64,000 bases of DNA from CAIKBL01 sp964555355 (GCA_964555355.1 CAZKRY010000016.1:1-64000); one strand, 5' to 3'; shown: positions 16,497 through 25,260, numbered from the stretch's first letter. The notes: a model not told the origin generated them from the sequence alone. A program made the numbers and translations.

Positions 16497-17837
16497 ATGC
16501 AACGCACCTTGGAACTCCAGTTTTTGCCGGCGGTGCTAGAGATAGAAGAAACCCCGCCGTTGTTTGCCGCGCGCGCGATGCTGTGGAGCATCGTGTTGTT
16601 CTTTGCTCTGGCGCTTAACTGGGCATGGTTTGGCAAGGTGGATATCGTGGGGGTGGCACCCGGCAAAGTGGTGCCCACCGGGCGGACCAAGACCGTGCAA
16701 CCGCTGGAGAACGCAGTGGTGGCGGCTATCCACGTACGGGAAGGGCAGCACGTGCAAGCGGGCGATCTGTTGATTGAACTCGATCCCACCGCGCCCGGTG
16801 CGGATAAAGCACGGCTTGCCAAAGAGGAGCTGTCGCTGGTGCTGGACCGGCTGCGCCTACAGGCGCTATTAAACGCAGTTCGCGGAAACGGAGAAGCTAC
16901 CCGCGACGCGCCGTTTGCCAGTGTGGCTAACCAACTAGAGCCCGCACGCCTCATCCAAGCGGGATCCAGACTCGCCGAACAATTGGCCGAATACCGGGCC
17001 GCCGTTGCCGGGATTGACGAAGACCGCCGTGAGAAAGCCGCCGCGCGGGCCGCCGTGGAAGCACGCATCGTGCAGCTAGAAGGCACCATGCCGCTCATTA
17101 CGGAAGAAGCGGAGGCCCACAAAAAGCTTGTTCAAACGGGCGTGGTACCGCGCGTTAAGTGGTTGGAAGTGGAGCGCGAGCGGATTGCCGTCCAGCAACA
17201 ACTCGCTGCGCAACAAGAAGAGCGCAAGGTCTTAAGCGCGAGCTTAGAGTCGCTCGCGGAGCGGCGTAAAGTCACCGCCGCGCAGTATCAAAGCCGCTGG
17301 ATGGCGGAGCTCACGGATACCGAAAGCAAGCTTGCTTCCTATATTGAAGAAATCGCCAAAGCTGATCGCCGCCTTGCACTCACCGCTTTGCGTGCGCCGG
17401 TGGCCGGCACCGTGCAACAACTGGCCGTGCACACCGAAGGCGGCGTTGTGACGGAAGCCCAGCCGCTGATGATGATTGTACCGGATGACTCGCCGTTGGA
17501 AGTGGAAGCCCGCGTGCTCAACAAAGACATCGGCTTTGTGCATGCAGGACAAGAGGCCATCGTGAAGGTGGAAACCTTTAACTTCACCAAATATGGGTTT
17601 ATTTCCGGCACAGTCGCCAAGGTCTCGCGTGATGCGGTCATCGATAAAGAACTAGGCCTTTACTACCTGGCGCATCTCGCGTTACAAACCCACACCTTAC
17701 GTGTGAACGGCCGCGATGTGCCGTTGGAGCCCGGCATGGCGGTGACGGCGGAAGTCAAAATGGGCGAGCGGCGGGTGCTCGAGTTTTTGTTGAGCCCGTT
17801 ACTGCGTTACCGTCAAGAGAGTGGGCGGGAGCGATGA
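16497..17837 (+). CDS. HlyD-family type I secretion membrane fusion protein
   Basis: A 446-residue periplasmic adaptor: short cytoplasmic N-terminus, one membrane helix (about residues 27-47), the lipoyl-half GKVVPTGRTKTVQPLENAVVAAIHVREGQHVQAGDLLIELD split by a long alpha-helical hairpin (about residues 100-290), the second lipoyl half LRAPVAGTVQQLAVHTEGG, and a beta-barrel with NKDIGFVHAGQEAIVKVETFNFTKYG. This is the HlyD/PrtE-type order and length, so the protein appears complete. It would link an inner-membrane ABC exporter to TolC, but the ATPase gene just upstream is a fragment. It is either orphaned or works with an exporter encoded elsewhere. Confidence 0.9.
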   Translation: MQRTLELQFLPAVLEIEETPPLFAARAMLWSIVLFFALALNWAWFGKVDIVGVAPGKVVPTGRTKTVQPLENAVVAAIHVREGQHVQAGDLLIELDPTAPGADKARLAKEELSLVLDRLRLQALLNAVRGNGEATRDAPFASVANQLEPARLIQAGSRLAEQLAEYRAAVAGIDEDRREKAAARAAVEARIVQLEGTMPLITEEAEAHKKLVQTGVVPRVKWLEVERERIAVQQQLAAQQEERKVLSASLESLAERRKVTAAQYQSRWMAELTDTESKLASYIEEIAKADRRLALTALRAPVAGTVQQLAVHTEGGVVTEAQPLMMIVPDDSPLEVEARVLNKDIGFVHAGQEAIVKVETFNFTKYGFISGTVAKVSRDAVIDKELGLYYLAHLALQTHTLRVNGRDVPLEPGMAVTAEVKMGERRVLEFLLSPLLRYRQESGRER

Positions 17838-17889
17838 GAGTTTCTTGTGGTGAGTATGGCGATGCACAAACGGAAGGGAGTCACGGTCA

Positions 17890-18597
17890 GTGAATTTCAT
17901 GGAAAGCTTTGAGGGTATCGGAGATTATTTCTTTACCTATGGCGGCGCGTTGACGTTCTTTATTTTCTCAACGCTGGTACTGCTGCCATTGCTGTATCAC
18001 TGGTTTATCAAACCCCTCGTACAGTCGGCCGGCGGCCGCCTGCTCGCGACGCTGGTGGTGTGGGCGGCGCTGTTTGCAGTGGCGTACGGCGATGTGATTC
18101 AAATCGCACGGGACGCACGGCAGCTGTGTAAGAAGGAATCAGGACTACACGTTTATTCGACAGCGGAAACGGATGGAATATACGGAACGGTCTCTCGAGA
18201 AAAATGGTTCAAGTATGGCTTTTCGTTTGCAGAGTTTAGAGGGAGTCGATACTGGCGAGTCACCCTCAAAGATGGCAAGGAAGTAAGAGAACCCATCGCA
18301 GCGCCTACGAGTCGATATGAGTTCGCTCTTGAATCTACGAAGGTCAGTAACAGTATAAGGCGCGACAGCAACCTCGTGCGTGATCGCCAAACCGGCGAAA
18401 TTCTGGGTGAACAAGTTTCTTTTTCGATCTACCCAGGTTGGGCCGATCGAAAGCTTCTTGGATTTCTAGGCTTTACTTGGAGTCCACCATTTTGCGCGAA
18501 CGGCTATGCGGCACCTGGAACGAGCCGCTATCCGGAAATGGACGAGCTTATTCGGCGCACATTAAAACCTAAGAAGGCTAGCGGGGAACAACCATGA
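17890..18597 (+). CDS. Membrane protein of unknown function at a type I secretion locus
   Basis: A 235-residue protein with two predicted membrane helices in the first 70 residues (about GALTFFIFSTLVLLPLLYHW and RLLATLVVWAALFAVAYGDV), then a soluble region with SREKWFKYGFSFAEFRGSRYWRV. No family is recognised. The GTG at 17890 has a well-placed AAGGGAG (17874-17880), and an ATG at 17899 is an alternative. It follows the HlyD gene by 52 bp, and its stop overlaps the start of the broken gene at 18594 (ATGA), so these formed one operon. Base composition is slightly more AT-rich than the flanking operons. Confidence 0.65.
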   Translation: MNFMESFEGIGDYFFTYGGALTFFIFSTLVLLPLLYHWFIKPLVQSAGGRLLATLVVWAALFAVAYGDVIQIARDARQLCKKESGLHVYSTAETDGIYGTVSREKWFKYGFSFAEFRGSRYWRVTLKDGKEVREPIAAPTSRYEFALESTKVSNSIRRDSNLVRDRQTGEILGEQVSFSIYPGWADRKLLGFLGFTWSPPFCANGYAAPGTSRYPEMDELIRRTLKPKKASGEQP

Positions 18598-18672
18598 AAT
18601 TAATCGAATACTATAAATACTCTTGGTTCGCGAATCTAAGCTACATCTTATGGGGAGACAAATTCGGTGGAC
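18594..18672 (+). pseudogene. Gene start cut short by repeat insertion
   Basis: An ATG overlapping the previous stop opens a frame reading MKLIEYYKYSWFANLSYILW, after which the sequence turns into the GGGACAGGCACAAGTTTT repeats and coding character is lost. The opening resembles the N-termini of lipase-like or other proteins encoded next to type I secretion genes, so this may be the beginning of a former secreted substrate. The rest is missing or lies in the assembly gap. The identification of the family is a guess; the interruption itself is visible. Confidence 0.45.
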
Positions 18673-18673
18673 T

Positions 18674-19149
18674 TCTCTCTGGGACAGGCACAAGTTTTGG
18701 GCAACGGCTTCTCTCTGGGACAGGCACAAGTTTCTGGGACAGGCACAAGTTTTGGGCACAAGTTTTGTCCTCAATTCCCTATTTCTCNNNNNNNNNNNNN
18801 NNNNNNNNNNNNNNNNNNNNNNNNNNNNNNNNNNNNNNNNNNNNNNNNNNNNNNNNNNNNNNNNNNNNNNNNNNNNNNNNNNNNNNNCGCTGCTTTTCGG
18901 AGATTGCTCGAGAATTCTGCGGTTCCCGAGGCTTATGAGCCAAACGTGCTCTCTGGGACAGGCACAAGTTTGTAGCGAAGTGCTCTCTGGGACAGGCACA
19001 AGTTTTGGGCAAAAGTTTTGTCCTCGAAGTGCTCTCTCTCTGGGACAGGCACAAGTTTTGGGCACAAGTTTTGTCCTCAATTCCCTATTTCTCGCGCTGC
19101 TTTTCGGAGATTGCTCGAGAATTCTGCGGTTCCCGAGGCTTATGAGCCA
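18674..19149. repeat. GGGACAGGCACAAGTTT repeat cluster left of the transposase
   Basis: At least six copies of TCTGGGACAGGCACAAGTTT in the same orientation (at about 18679, 18715, 18733, 18951, 18985 and 19039). A 111-bp segment at 19039-19149 is also present as two halves, 18733-18787 and 18888-18942, on either side of the N run. Read on the minus strand the core is AACTTGTGCCTGTCCCAGA. Clusters of this sort are typical neighbours of REP-associated tyrosine transposases, one of which begins its 3' end at 19273. Bases 19150-19272 show nothing else. Confidence 0.85.
18788..18887. other. Assembly gap (100 N)
   Basis: Exactly 100 N, the conventional placeholder for a scaffold gap of unknown size. 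The flanks are the two halves of the 111-bp repeat that is intact at 19039-19149. In that copy only one base lies between the corresponding positions. The gap is therefore a collapsed repeat and its real length may be a single base or any number of repeat units. Confidence 0.97.
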
Positions 19150-19272
19150 GTCTAATCTATGGACGATGCGTTAAACGCAATCATTCGGCAACGTTGCCAC
19201 GGATTTTGAACGCGCGCGCTCCCACCGCAGGCCGGTATCGCTCAGAAAAATATGATAATCGGAAGTGACGCG

Positions 19273-20277
19273 CTATTCGTTCGCACGCCGGTAGAGTCGT
19301 CGGGCCGCTTGTAAGCCGCGTACCCAACGCCATTGCCGTGTGGCGACGAGTGCTTGTAAGCGATGCGGCGCGCCGACGAAAGATTCAAACCGCCGTTGCA
19401 TCTCGGTCACGTTCTTCAACCATTCATGCGGTTGAATTCCAAGCGTATCGAGCAGCGGCGGGAGTGCGTTATTAAGCGCTCCGCGCTTGTCACTTCGGAT
19501 AACGCGTCCCGCAGTATCGACTAACGCCACATAATCCTGCATCGAGAATGGTAAGTGGTCCGGGGAGGCGGCCGCGTGCGCGCCAACGAAGGGTAATAAT
19601 GTCGGTTTGGTATCAGAGGGCGGTGACTGCCGGCTTTTCGCGATATCGAATAACCGCTGCTGAATCGAGGTGAAGTCAGAAGTCTCCAACGAATTCGCCA
19701 TCCCAGCCCGCACGGGATTTAAATCGACATAGACCATGGCAGTGAGTAACGCGCCTTCGTCGAGAAGAGCTTGGGAGCGAAAGCGAGCTTCCCAGAAATG
19801 TCCCTTGCATCCGTCTTCGAGGTTCGCCTGGCGCGCGATGGTTTCGTTCAGACAACGCATAAACCAGCTTAAGTCGCACAAGCGCGCAGTCCACATCGGA
19901 ATCAAGCTATCGAGGGCAAGACGCTCGGCCTCGGTCAGGATGCCGCCGTCCGTATACCGTCGTGCAGCGGGCGGCCCCGTGAAAATCTTCGTCCACCGAC
20001 GCGCCACTTCCAACGAAGACCATGCTTTGGTTTTCTCGGGGCAAAGTTTCACTACCAGGTGATAGTGATTACTCAGTATGGCGTAGGCGCAGAGATCGAC
20101 GGCGAAGACGTCGGTCAACACACGCAACCGATTCAAAAGCCAAGCTCGCCGGTGTTCAAAGGATTTTCCAGTCAAAGCGTCTTCGCCGCACAAGAATGCG
20201 CGGCGCACGCAACGACCGATGACATGATAGTAAGGTGTGTCTGCCACGGACACGAGGGTACTGCGGGAACGGGTCAT
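19273..20277 (-). mobile_element. REP-associated tyrosine transposase (RAYT, Y1/HUH family)
   Basis: A 334-residue transposase-like protein. The HUH motif is the pair of histidines in AILSNHYHLVV (His71 and His73), and the catalytic tyrosine lies in AMVYVDLNPVRAGMA, preceded by GHFWEARFRSQAL, a block shared by RAYT proteins. These enzymes cleave single-stranded REP-type hairpins. The ATG at 20277 is chosen for its perfect AGGAGGT ribosome-binding site (on the minus strand at about 20282-20288); a longer frame to 20340 lacks this. It is flanked by one cluster of short repeats on each side (18674-19149 and 20396-20490), whose cores resemble each other in opposite orientation. It is intact and could still be active. 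Confidence 0.85.
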
Positions 20278-20395
20278 CCTTGACCTCCTGAGAGAACAAC
20301 ACGAAGTAGGTAATTCGCCGGCTTCCCTGCCGGAGAGCAAAGCCTAGGGCTTCCTTTGCACAATCGTCAAATTTGTCGTCAAATTTGTCGCTGAA

Positions 20396-20490
20396 TTTGT
20401 GGCTGTCCTGATTAAATTCTGAATATGTGGCTGTCCTGATGAATTTGTGGCTGTCCTGATAATTCTTGTGTGGCTGTCCTGATAATTCTT
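20396..20490. repeat. TTGTGGCTGTCCTGAT repeat cluster right of the transposase
   Basis: Four copies of TGTGGCTGTCCTGAT with A/T-rich spacers (at about 20398, 20426, 20446 and 20470), preceded by two degenerate ATTTGTCG units (about 20370-20390). The core is similar to the minus-strand reading of the left cluster (TGTGCCTGTCCC), so the transposase is bracketed by inverted, related repeats. The stretch 20278-20667 contains no gene; apart from these repeats and the transposase ribosome-binding site I see nothing in it. Confidence 0.8.
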
Positions 20491-20667
20491 GGGGGATACG
20501 TGGACCAATTCATTTGTGAATCGTCGGGAAATCGACAATGGCTAAAAAAAGGAGTATCCAATGACCACGAAGATAAAATCGGTATTGAAATTAGCCCCGC
20601 GCGCAGTATCGCCGCTTTAGTTCGATGACAATGCAAGAATCCACCATCGTTATCGAAGTTATCTCTG

Positions 20668-21900
20668 TTACAAAACTGCCCACCACGGCGCAGCAACGAT
20701 GCGCGAGGAGAAAACACGTAGTTGCGGATCGCTACTTAAAAGTAGACCGCGTTTGGCATTGGGATGGAGCTCAAGAAATTTCTTAAGGTGTTTGGTATCC
20801 CCAGTGGAAATACTAGCACCAACCTTCACTTCTACCGGCACCAGCTCAGCGTTACGCTCTAGGACAAAATCCACTTCTTGTCCGGCACCAAGCTGCCAGT
20901 GGTAGAGGGCTCTGCCGTATCCGTCTTCCCGCCATACCAATAGGTCCGTCGCAATTAGGTTTTCGAAATGAAATCCGGTCGGCGCAGTCTCGCGGGCTGC
21001 CGCGAGCGCCAATGCAGCATCCACCAAAAATAATTTGGGCGCTTTGATCACGCGCTGGCTTGGGTTCTTGTGGAAGGCGGGGATTTTCTCGATGACATAA
21101 CTCCGCGCCATTGCGTCCAGCCAACTCGCCGCGGTTTTAACGCCGATGCCAAGTTCATTGGCCATCCCAGCCGTATTTAGTGGGCGGCCTATACGAGTGG
21201 CGACGAGTCGCACCAGACTCTCAAATCGCTCTGTCGATTCAACGCCAAGGATTTCGCGGATGTCTCGGTTGGCAAATGTGTGCACGTAACTGTCGAGTAG
21301 CATCGTGCGCTGCGCGGGCGGCGCGGCAACCGCTCGGGGAAAGCCGCCAAAAACGATGGCCTCCTGCCAATCCAGTGGCCCACTTTCGTCAGCTCTTGTG
21401 GCGAGCTCTTGCAGAATTTTTTCCTGTGAATCTCCAAACAGAAAATCCCAGCCACGATGGCGTTCGCTCATGCGTAGCTCACTTAGGACTAAAGGCCGCA
21501 ACGTGCGATAAAGCGCGCGGCCTTGCAGCGAGTCTCCCACGTGGCGCGCGACTTTCGGTTGGTTAGACCCGCTCAGCAGGAATCGCCCCGGCTTCTGATT
21601 CCGGTCAACTTCCGCCTTGATGGCCAGAAACAGCGCCGGCGCACGTTGCGCCTCATCGATAAAGAGCCCGCGGTCGCCCGCCCGCGCGATTAGGCCGGCT
21701 GGATCCCGACGCGCCTCCTCAAGCGTATCTACTTGATCCAGCGTGATTTGGGGCATCCCGTGTTGCTCGGCTATCGCCCGGCACAAGGTGCTTTTGCCCA
21801 CCTGTCGTGCGCCCATAACGGCCACCACCGGGAAGAAATCCAACGCCTCTTTAATTGAGCCAAATTGCACACGCGGATAATTTTGATTGGACGCCTGCAT
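20668..21900 (-). CDS. AAA ATPase with DUF4143 domain
   Basis: A 410-residue ATPase of the AAA_14/DUF4143 family. Walker A is GARQVGKS (residues 30-37), Walker B and the following acidic pair are GLFIDEAQRAP, and the sensor region is FLLSGSNQPKVARHV. The C-terminal half is DUF4143, with a restriction-nuclease-like fold seen in LGAGQEVDFVLERNAELVPVEVKVG. These proteins are common in mobile and defence-rich regions, and their function is not settled. The ATG at 21900 is chosen because the Walker A falls at the usual distance; a longer frame to 22125 would run through the operator and the opposite gene. It is divergent from the gene at 21953. Confidence 0.85.
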   Translation of the reverse strand: MQASNQNYPRVQFGSIKEALDFFPVVAVMGARQVGKSTLCRAIAEQHGMPQITLDQVDTLEEARRDPAGLIARAGDRGLFIDEAQRAPALFLAIKAEVDRNQKPGRFLLSGSNQPKVARHVGDSLQGRALYRTLRPLVLSELRMSERHRGWDFLFGDSQEKILQELATRADESGPLDWQEAIVFGGFPRAVAAPPAQRTMLLDSYVHTFANRDIREILGVESTERFESLVRLVATRIGRPLNTAGMANELGIGVKTAASWLDAMARSYVIEKIPAFHKNPSQRVIKAPKLFLVDAALALAAARETAPTGFHFENLIATDLLVWREDGYGRALYHWQLGAGQEVDFVLERNAELVPVEVKVGASISTGDTKHLKKFLELHPNAKRGLLLSSDPQLRVFSSRIVAAPWWAVL

Positions 21901-21904
21901 ATAT

Positions 21905-21944
21905 AAAACATTATATTGATAGCAATCGATCAATATAATGTTTT
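21905..21944. promoter_or_regulatory. Perfect 16-bp inverted repeat in a divergent promoter
   Basis: Arms AAAACATTATATTGAT (21905-21920) and ATCAATATAATGTTTT (21929-21944) with an 8-base spacer, lying between the starts of the DUF4143 ATPase (21900) and the unknown gene (21953). Its position and symmetry fit an operator bound by a dimeric regulator, or overlapping -10 elements (TATAAT-like cores) facing both ways. It could also be the end of a mobile element. Confidence 0.7.
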
Positions 21945-21952
21945 TAATACGT

Positions 21953-22498
21953 ATGGCAACCGAGTATTCGACAACTGAGCTATTGGATTTCTTAAGCCAT
22001 GCGAGCGAGCGCGGGTTACTGCCTGGGGCAACCGCACAGGCTTTGGGCGTGGCGTGCCGCAATGTTTTTGAGATTCTGGATGAAACCGAAGCAGTGGATG
22101 TTCGCCGGATTGATGTGGCAAACACCTTTAAGCGATTCGCTAATAAACGGGCGAAGGAATTTAATCCATCTTCATTAAAGGAATATCAGCGTCGTGTCGG
22201 TCGCGCAATCGATCTATTTATCGCATGGCGCGGGGATCCCGCTAACTTCAAGGTAAAAACTCGCGCGACTCAACCTCGAAAAAGAGCGTTACCTACTTCC
22301 TACATCGCTGACGCTACCTTGCCATCGGCACCGAGCGAAAGCGCTGCTGACGCCGTGTTTTCTTCTAGCGTGACCTATCAATCGTCCTTTCCTATTCGGC
22401 CCGGGATGATTGTTACGCTATCGGGTATACCCAAAGACCTCTCGCCAACGGAGGCGGACAGGCTGGCGCAGTTTGTGAAATTGCTTGCACTTAGCTGA
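21953..22498 (+). CDS. Unknown protein, possible recombinase-type core-binding domain
   Basis: A 181-residue protein of no recognised family. Residues about 10-85 (TELLDFLSHASERGLLPGATAQALGV, FKRFANKRAKEFNPSSLKEYQRRVGRAIDLFIAWRG) are helical and look like the SAM-like DNA-binding half of tyrosine recombinases, but there is no catalytic half. The C-terminus (FPIRPGMIVTLSGIPKDLSPTEADRLAQFVKLLAL) resembles a short winged element seen at the end of some DNA-binding proteins. The ATG at 21953 is preferred; an ATG at 21938 lies inside the inverted repeat. It is transcribed away from the ATPase and could encode the regulator acting on the shared operator. This is inference from layout. Confidence 0.6.
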   Translation: MATEYSTTELLDFLSHASERGLLPGATAQALGVACRNVFEILDETEAVDVRRIDVANTFKRFANKRAKEFNPSSLKEYQRRVGRAIDLFIAWRGDPANFKVKTRATQPRKRALPTSYIADATLPSAPSESAADAVFSSSVTYQSSFPIRPGMIVTLSGIPKDLSPTEADRLAQFVKLLALS

Positions 22499-22558
22499 CT
22501 CGCTCTCAAAATCCATTTGGCGTTAACTCATCGGATACCCAGTCACACATCAGGTTGC

Positions 22559-24499
22559 CTACTTGCGCAGTAACCTCACCACAAACTCCACCCCCGGCTC
22601 GCACGGCTTTAAGTCAACAGTGCCGCCCATTCCCTGCACTAGCTGCTTAACCAGCGCGAGCCCAATCCCCGTGCCGCCAGTTTCACGCGCGAGCCCGCTT
22701 TCCGCACGATAAAACAGATTAAACACCTTATCTCGCTCCGCAGCCGGGATCCCGGGTCCGTAATCGCGCACGGCAAACTCGACCACACCGCTCTGCGGCG
22801 CACGCACATTGATGGAAATATCTTGGCGCGCGGCTTTGCCAGAAAACTTGAGCGCGTTATCGACGAGATTGATCATGATTTGTATCAGCGCATCGCGATC
22901 TACCGCGAGCACCGCGGTGAGCGCAGCCGGCTCGCACGCCAAGGTATAGCTGCGCTGGTGTTGCGCGACTAACGGTGCGATCGCAGCTTCGAGCGGCCCA
23001 AGCAATTGCTGCACGCTGAGCTCTTCGGAACTGACTTCGCGATCGCGGCGCGTCACGCGCGAGAAACTGAGCACATTGCCGATGAGTCGGCTCAAGCGCT
23101 CGCTCTCGGCGAGAATAAAACGATAGTACTCCTGCCGTTTTTCTTCCGACGCCCAGCCTTCGCGCAGCATCTCGGCGTACATGCGGATCGACGTTAGCGG
23201 TGTCTTGAGTTCGTGGCTAACTGCCGAGACAAAATCCTGTTGTTGCTGACTGAGCGTCATTTGTCGCATACCGAGGCGATATAGCCCCCATATACCCACG
23301 ACCAAAACAGATACGAGCAACGCCGCCAACCAGCCAATCACACGCCCACCGGGACCGTACGGCAAACGCGCCAGTGAAAACACCAATTCGAAGTCGCTAA
23401 ACGGCGCGGCCAGGCGCGCCTGATAAAGCAGTGTACCGACCAAAGAGGCATCGCTTGCGTAACGCCGCGCGTCACCGCCCGCAAAAGTCGCCGCCACCTC
23501 ACCACGATAGACGACGCCAAGCCGGCTCGCGGCAGCGACTAAACTAACGCGAAATGGTTCGGCGAATAGCTCATTAAAAAAGCGATCGCGATCGAGCAAA
23601 AATCCTTGAACTTCACGCTGACCGTTCCGCCACACTTTGCGATAAGCGACGATGTGCCCGCTGGTTAAGCTCGCGATCTGGTAGGCGTCAATCTCGCTTT
23701 CAAACACCGCGATGCGTTCGGGTGTAGCCGGTACCTCAGTGCTTGCAGCCTGACCTAACGTCACCGCCGGGAGCACGTTGCGCTCTTTGCGTGGCACTGC
23801 ATACGCTGCGGACTTAGATTTTTCGGCAGGTGCTTTGGCGGCGTAACGATCTTCCAATTTGAGCTGCTTCTTAAGCTCGCGGCCGCCCGCATAGTCCTGC
23901 TCTGCATCGCGTGTGAGCGCGTCGAACGCAGCTTGCGACTCGTTCACTTGCGGTGCGCTCGCCACACTCGCCGCGATGTCCGCACTCTGACCGGCCGCTC
24001 GCATTTCGTGAACTTGGCGCACAGGAGGAGCTTGTAGCAAGCGATTGTCGCTTAGGATTGCGCGCAGTTTGTTCCCCAGTATCTGCCGTTCGACAAGCTG
24101 TTCCGGGGTCAGTCCGGCTTGCGTTGCGTCGACGCCGGGCTGCGGTAAGAACGGGAGTTGTAATTCGCCAAAGCCCGCGACGTGAAAGTGTCCGAGCAAT
24201 CCAGGGATGACGGTCGGCGCGAGCGTTGCGAGCGGTGAGCGCTGCAAAAGGTTAACCGATTGAGGGCTCACCGCGTTGAAGTAAAAAAATTCCGTGTACG
24301 GCCGCGCGTTCTCGGCTCGCATCAAATCGTCTAGTCGTGCCTCGAGTCGCTGGCTAAAGTCTTTCGCAAGCGCTTGATGTTGATGAAACGCTTCCCATTG
24401 CAAGCGCTCCAACGCCTGCCAGATAAGCGCGATGGACGGGATCGCGAGGCCGATAAAAAACGCGCCTAAAGCCAGGCGCAGTTTTGCCTTCTGCGTCAC
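22559..24499 (-). CDS. Sensor histidine kinase with large periplasmic sensor
   Basis: A 646-residue kinase. A first membrane helix (about residues 8-26) and a second (about 388-410) bracket a periplasmic region of roughly 360 residues, with an Ala/Lys/Glu-rich middle stretch. The transmitter follows: H-box AVSHELKTPLTSIRMY with the phosphoacceptor His about residue 429, N-box INLVDNALKFSG, G1 RDYGPGIP, F-box and G2 GGTGIGLALVKQL. The GTG at 24499 overlaps the TGA of the response regulator (GTGA), giving a tight RR-HK operon; longer frames run back into the regulator gene. The divergent PspA/membrane/VWA genes make envelope stress the likely signal, which is inference. Confidence 0.88.
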   Translation of the reverse strand: MTQKAKLRLALGAFFIGLAIPSIALIWQALERLQWEAFHQHQALAKDFSQRLEARLDDLMRAENARPYTEFFYFNAVSPQSVNLLQRSPLATLAPTVIPGLLGHFHVAGFGELQLPFLPQPGVDATQAGLTPEQLVERQILGNKLRAILSDNRLLQAPPVRQVHEMRAAGQSADIAASVASAPQVNESQAAFDALTRDAEQDYAGGRELKKQLKLEDRYAAKAPAEKSKSAAYAVPRKERNVLPAVTLGQAASTEVPATPERIAVFESEIDAYQIASLTSGHIVAYRKVWRNGQREVQGFLLDRDRFFNELFAEPFRVSLVAAASRLGVVYRGEVAATFAGGDARRYASDASLVGTLLYQARLAAPFSDFELVFSLARLPYGPGGRVIGWLAALLVSVLVVGIWGLYRLGMRQMTLSQQQQDFVSAVSHELKTPLTSIRMYAEMLREGWASEEKRQEYYRFILAESERLSRLIGNVLSFSRVTRRDREVSSEELSVQQLLGPLEAAIAPLVAQHQRSYTLACEPAALTAVLAVDRDALIQIMINLVDNALKFSGKAARQDISINVRAPQSGVVEFAVRDYGPGIPAAERDKVFNLFYRAESGLARETGGTGIGLALVKQLVQGMGGTVDLKPCEPGVEFVVRLLRK

Positions 24500-25212
24500 G
24501 GCGCCAGCAAACGATAGCCGGCACCGCGCACCGTGACCAACAGTACTGGATTGGCCGGATCGATCTCGAGCTTCCGCCGTAGCTTTGCGATATGAATATC
24601 CACCGTCCGCGTTTCCAAATCGGGTGCGTTGGCAAAGCCCCACACGCGATGCAACAGATCTTCGCGCGGCACGGCTCGATTACGTTGTGCATACAGGTAC
24701 TGCAAAACATCCATCTCGCGGCGCGTGAACTGAATTGCTACGCCTGCGCGGGATCCCTCCAGATTTTGAGTATCGATCGAGAGATCACTGGCCAAGACCA
24801 AATGCTCATGGAGCGGCGGCCGAGTCCGGCGCAAAACCGCATTGACGCGCAGCACGAGTTCGGTGACTGAAAATGGCTTGCTGACATAGTCGTCCGCGCC
24901 CAGGGTTAAACCCTGGATGATGTCGTCATCCGTGCTCTTGGCGGTCAGCATGATGATGGCACGTTCGCGATTCTCCGCACGTAGGTGCCGGCAGATTTCA
25001 AAACCATCGATCCCGGGCAGCATGACGTCCAGCAACACCAAGTCGAAGCGCCCGCGCAGCGCCAAGTCGAGTCCTGTCTTGCCGTCCGCCGCGGCTTCAA
25101 CCTCAAATCCATGATAGGTAAAGACGTCGATCAAGCCTGCGCGGATCGCCGGCTCGTCTTCCACAATCAGCAACTTTGCTTTGTCCTTCATCGGCGCCGC
25201 TTTATCCGTCAT
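24496..25212 (-). CDS. OmpR-family response regulator
   Basis: A 238-residue two-component regulator. The receiver shows the acidic pocket in IVEDEPA and phosphoacceptor Asp62 in LVLLDVMLPGIDGFE, the conserved Thr in MLTAKS and Lys in VSKPFSVTEL. The C-terminal winged helix (about residues 135-236) has FTRREMDVLQYLY, ETRTVDIHIAKLRRKLE and a TVRGAGYRLL ending. The ATG at 25212 has a moderate GGAGTGG upstream; a start at 25191 is possible. It precedes and overlaps its kinase gene. An 11-bp-spaced GTAAA direct repeat in the divergent promoter region (25261-25276) is a plausible binding site. Confidence 0.9.
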   Translation of the reverse strand: MTDKAAPMKDKAKLLIVEDEPAIRAGLIDVFTYHGFEVEAAADGKTGLDLALRGRFDLVLLDVMLPGIDGFEICRHLRAENRERAIIMLTAKSTDDDIIQGLTLGADDYVSKPFSVTELVLRVNAVLRRTRPPLHEHLVLASDLSIDTQNLEGSRAGVAIQFTRREMDVLQYLYAQRNRAVPREDLLHRVWGFANAPDLETRTVDIHIAKLRRKLEIDPANPVLLVTVRGAGYRLLAP

Positions 25213-25260
25213 GTCGATTCCACCACTCCCGCAGCATAGCAAGGAACGCACCTAGACCAT

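Noticed and set aside
16181..17122. A 313-residue frame antisense to the HlyD adaptor
   Set aside because: Serine/alanine-rich shadow of the HlyD gene with no domain signature.
18674..19149. CRISPR-like repeat cluster left of the RAYT
   Set aside because: Spacings between copies are irregular (about 18-218 bases) and the inter-copy sequence is itself repeated.
18562..19174. Frames running through the N run and repeats
   Set aside because: Their continuity depends on the placeholder N and on direct repeats, so they are not evidence of genes.
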